The notes beneath the pieces are model-generated. The model ran no database searches. It was not told the origin of the DNA and saw only the letters and a list, made by a program, of their open reading frames with translations. A program made the translations under genes and the position numbers. From UBA3537 sp965657165 (lineage in GTDB: Bacteria > Bacteroidota > Bacteroidia > Flavobacteriales > Flavobacteriaceae), in contig CBFHNG010000056.1 in the NCBI GenBank assembly GCA_965657165.1, forward strand, positions 1 to 9,508: a DNA stretch of 9,508 bases. Reading direction: 5' to 3'. Positions 7,515-9,508 of this stretch are shown here, one piece after another (positions within the stretch are counted from its first letter, which is position 1; every line of letters begins with the position of its first letter).

Positions 7515-7607
7515 CTAAAAAATTAATGCTTATAATCTATTGATTATCAGCAACATACTCTTTTGGCACGTATTTTGAAACTACATAAATAATTTAAAAA
7601 CTGATAC

Positions 7608-8576
7608 ATGATGAAAACGCTAAAACTTTATTTTCTGTCCTTTATTTCTCTATTTCTTTTTTGGTCTTGTGAGCGTGACGAGCTTCATGTACCCGCAAAT
7701 AACAATAACAACATTTCACTTGAGCAACTTTTGAGAACCTATGAGCTATGGTATGTTGATATTAATAGTACTAGTGGTAATGGGCAAACGGCATTTGTTG
7801 AAATGGCATTTACACTATCATTTTTAAATGGAAATTTATATGCAAACAACAATTTGGTTGGATTTGGAGAGCGAGGAAATGGCTATGGAATTTCTGTTGG
7901 CGAATATGAAACAGGTGGGATTATTTTGGATATTTATCATGATATCGATGGGCATCAACGTTTTGAAGTATATCAAGAGGGTGCAAGCTCAATTGAGCTC
8001 TATAATCCATCTAATGACACATCATACTTTTTAGACGGATATCAAAGGAACGAGTTTGACTACGATGAGGTGTTTTTTGAAAATGTAGACTATTTTCTTC
8101 AAGAATACAAAACTTGGGAAAAAACTCTTACAAGTGTTGAAGGCAATGAAACTAATTTTGATAGTGAAAACTACCTCTATTTTTTTAATGAAAACAACAA
8201 TAATTTATTCAAAAGTTCAGAGGATGAAGATGTTGGTAATGTTGACAATATTTATTGGGATTATACAGGAGACTATACTGTAGAGCCCTTTTCTAATGGT
8301 GGTGATATAAAAAAGCTAACTTTAGACTATGATTTTTATGATGACGATAGTTTTGAGTTGTCTGTCATAAATGACGAACTTATAAGGCTATACCATTCAG
8401 ATTCTGGTAAAACTTACGAATTTCGTGGTGTGAATAATATTTTATATATGAGAACACAAGAAAATGGTAAATCAAGCGATAGCTCTGTGAAAGTTCGTCC
8501 ACAAAAAACAAAAAGAAAAGAGAATTTACGCGCTAAAAATCGCTCCAATACGGCAACCCATTTTGCTAAGCCGTAA
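7608..8576 (+). CDS. Putative lipoprotein with two related domains and a polybasic tail
   Basis: This 322-residue secreted lipoprotein has unknown function. A hydrophobic signal (residues 3-19) ends in F-W-S-C, with C21 the likely lipid-modified cysteine. The next residues, E-R-D-E, are acidic, like the export signals that send Bacteroidota lipoproteins to the cell surface. The mature part looks like two copies of one beta-rich domain, about 38-145 and 160-275. Residues 119-144 align without gaps to 249-274, sharing F-E, I-x-L-Y, a T/S-x-Y pattern and a final G, and Y45-E-L-W matches Y167-K-T-W. The last 31 residues are strongly basic (10 Lys/Arg, one Glu), in contrast to the acidic, Asn/Asp-rich body. 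Related flavobacterial proteins are, as I remember, sometimes annotated as nicotinic acid mononucleotide adenylyltransferase; nothing here supports that, as there is no nucleotidyltransferase H-x-G-H motif and the protein is exported. An ATG at 7611 is an equally possible start. Confidence 0.82.
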   Translation: MMKTLKLYFLSFISLFLFWSCERDELHVPANNNNNISLEQLLRTYELWYVDINSTSGNGQTAFVEMAFTLSFLNGNLYANNNLVGFGERGNGYGISVGEYETGGIILDIYHDIDGHQRFEVYQEGASSIELYNPSNDTSYFLDGYQRNEFDYDEVFFENVDYFLQEYKTWEKTLTSVEGNETNFDSENYLYFFNENNNNLFKSSEDEDVGNVDNIYWDYTGDYTVEPFSNGGDIKKLTLDYDFYDDDSFELSVINDELIRLYHSDSGKTYEFRGVNNILYMRTQENGKSSDSSVKVRPQKTKRKENLRAKNRSNTATHFAKP

Positions 8577-9348
8577 ATTTTTGAGAAATGGTTTCTAGAA
8601 AACGATTTTCATAGTCCTCTTTTCCATCCCAATTATTGTAATCTGGTTTGATAATGTTTTCTATAAAATCTGAAATTTCTTCAAAAGAATCCATTGTTGT
8701 TAGTTGAGACATCACACGGTCGTAATCTTCATTATTGTTTTCAAACAAATGATTTACAAAGGCAAGTCGATCGTTGAGTCCAATTTGAAAACCAGAAGTT
8801 TTTAATTGGTCATTTAGGGATGTTTTTGGTGGTGCTGGAGATTTTTTTTCCTGTTCAATTGCTGATTCTATAGTCTCGTCTTCTACTGGTGCAAATATTG
8901 GAAGCTGATTGTAGTTGGGGGTCAAGGCAGAAAGATCTTCTTCTATTTGTTCTGGTTCTAGTGTTTCGTTTAATTCATCAACTAAATCATCAACAACTGC
9001 AGTCTCTTGAGGCATTTGAGCAACAATATCTTTAATTTTTTCTATGGCAGGCTCCATTATAGCTTCCTCTTCATTATTATCAATATTAACAAAAACCTTC
9101 TCATCAACCTCAACAGAGTCCGTTACCTTGTTATTAAATGCGCCTTCAAGTGCATCAAAAAAAGAAGCACTTGTATCAATATTATCTGGTAGATCACCTT
9201 CAAAATGCTCTTCTAAGAATTTTAGAATAGAAATCTTTTGATATAGCTGAGCGATTTCTTTATGCATTTTCGATAGATCTTCCTTGGCTGTTAATTTTAA
9301 CACCCTGTGTGCAATACTTATAAGTTCAGACTCCAGTTTCTTTTTCAT
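8566..9348 (-). CDS. Acidic three-part protein of unknown function
   Basis: This 260-residue cytoplasmic protein has no signal peptide, membrane helix or enzyme motif that I recognise. An N-terminal helical segment (about 1-50; basic start MKKKLESEL, then a heptad-like run ending in FLEEHFEG) may form a short coiled coil. Residues about 55-174 are very acidic and low in complexity, with many Glu/Asp runs and scattered prolines, probably disordered. A C-terminal globular segment (about 175-260) carries I189-G-L-N-D-R-L-A-F-V, M-D-S-F-E-E and Y-N-N-W at 237-240, and ends in S-Q-K-F. I recall similar LNDR...NW C-terminal segments in other Bacteroidota hypothetical proteins, including this N-terminal plus C-terminal combination in Flavobacteriaceae (memory only). 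Its last 11 bases overlap the end of the convergent lipoprotein gene. A TAATTTTG sequence just upstream may be its promoter. Confidence 0.8.
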   Translation of the reverse strand: MKKKLESELISIAHRVLKLTAKEDLSKMHKEIAQLYQKISILKFLEEHFEGDLPDNIDTSASFFDALEGAFNNKVTDSVEVDEKVFVNIDNNEEEAIMEPAIEKIKDIVAQMPQETAVVDDLVDELNETLEPEQIEEDLSALTPNYNQLPIFAPVEDETIESAIEQEKKSPAPPKTSLNDQLKTSGFQIGLNDRLAFVNHLFENNNEDYDRVMSQLTTMDSFEEISDFIENIIKPDYNNWDGKEDYENRFLETISQKFTA

Positions 9349-9355
9349 TACAAAA

Positions 9356-9363
9356 CAAAATTA
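9356..9363 (-). promoter_or_regulatory. Possible -7 promoter element of the acidic protein gene, TAATTTTG
   Basis: Read on the minus strand this is TAATTTTG, an exact TAnnTTTG match. It lies only seven bases from the start codon at 9348, so a transcript from here would be leaderless or nearly so. The -33 region is not convincing. Alternatively, transcription may start further upstream, at the TAAATTTA palindrome around 9405. Confidence 0.33.
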
Positions 9364-9403
9364 ATACGTTGAAATAAGTTTTAGTGTTATGCTTTTATTT
9401 TTA

Positions 9404-9413
9404 GTAAATTTAC
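9404..9413. promoter_or_regulatory. Palindrome GTAAATTTAC between divergent genes
   Basis: This perfect 10-base inverted repeat lies in the 117-base gap between two divergent genes (starts at 9348 minus and 9466 plus). Each strand contains TAAATTTA, one base from the Bacteroidota -7 consensus, so it could be a two-way -7 element or a small operator. In AT-rich DNA a palindrome of this length can occur by chance. The rest of the gap holds only A/T-rich tracts. Confidence 0.25.
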
Positions 9414-9465
9414 ATCACCTTTAAAAAAAGTAAATAAAATAATTTGCTTGCGCTAAAATTACAAA

Positions 9466-9508
9466 ATGTTTCTTGAAAATACAGTAAACGCAAAAGAACA
9501 ATTTGGAT
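9466..9508 (+). CDS. Start of an unidentified gene, cut by the window edge
   Basis: An ATG at 9466 opens a frame reading MFLENTVNAKEQFG to the last base without a stop. The leader has the same pattern as other genes here: TAAAATTAC and then ACAAA directly before the ATG, and a divergent gene behind it. Fourteen codons are too few to name a family. It could also be a chance opening, but a real gene is likely because the position follows a divergent intergenic region. Confidence 0.5.
   Translation, partial: MFLENTVNAKEQFG

Noticed and set aside
7561..7589. Promoter for the lipoprotein gene (TTTTG at 7561 with TACATAAA at 7582, or TATTTTG at 7571)
   Set aside because: Neither combination matches the TAnnTTTG element with proper -33 spacing; too weak to list as a feature.
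7608..8576. Nicotinic acid mononucleotide adenylyltransferase, a name I recall for similar flavobacterial proteins
   Set aside because: The protein is exported and lipidated, and it lacks any nucleotidyltransferase H-x-G-H motif or Rossmann pattern; the name looks like annotation drift.
9007..9241. Two overlapping plus-strand frames (61 and 65 codons) opposite the acidic protein
   Set aside because: Serine-rich or Asn/Ile-rich composition arises as the complement of Glu/Asp codons; no leader pattern or family match.
1..9508. Mobile element, phage, CRISPR, toxin-antitoxin or defence system
   Set aside because: No transposase, integrase, repeat array, terminal inverted repeats or small toxin-like pair is visible; gene content is housekeeping or lineage-conserved.

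Overview
The window is AT-rich and reads as the chromosome of a marine-type member of the Flavobacteriaceae (Bacteroidota). The evidence is the Bat operon tail ending in a typical BatC C-terminus, the Bacteroidota form of PheS, genes with no clear Shine-Dalgarno sequences but A-rich leaders, several TAnnTTTG-type -7 promoter elements, and a lipoprotein with an acidic stretch right after the lipid-modified cysteine. I see no rRNA, tRNA, CRISPR array, insertion sequence, phage gene or att-like repeat. Almost all of the window is coding, and no gap exceeds about 125 bases.

Layout. (1) 1-2538, plus strand: the last codons of batC, then batD and batE, the distal part of a Bat (Bacteroides aerotolerance) operon with intergenic gaps of 1-3 bases. 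(2) 2608-4461, plus: a SulP-family anion transporter with a C-terminal STAS domain and an unusually long hydrophilic segment between membrane helices. (3) 4466-4993, minus: a CvpA-family membrane protein, convergent with the transporter and divergent from the next gene. (4) 5057-6465, plus: a small conserved protein of unknown function, then pheS. (5) 6485-7486, minus: gpsA, convergent with pheS. (6) 7608-8576, plus: a lipoprotein made of two related halves and a polybasic tail. (7) 8566-9348, minus: an acidic three-part protein of unknown function, overlapping the lipoprotein gene tail to tail by 11 bases. (8) From 9466, plus: the first 14 codons of another gene, cut by the window edge.

How the genes work together. 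BatC-BatD-BatE would act with BatA/BatB (outside the window) at the inner membrane as a MoxR-associated module, linked in this phylum to envelope or oxygen-stress tolerance. PheS (translation) and GpsA (phospholipid precursor synthesis) are core housekeeping genes and share no pathway. The region is essentially core genome. The least described items are the duplicated-domain lipoprotein, the acidic 260-residue protein, the 118-residue protein next to pheS, and the SulP insertion. I found no strong case for a wholly new multi-gene system.
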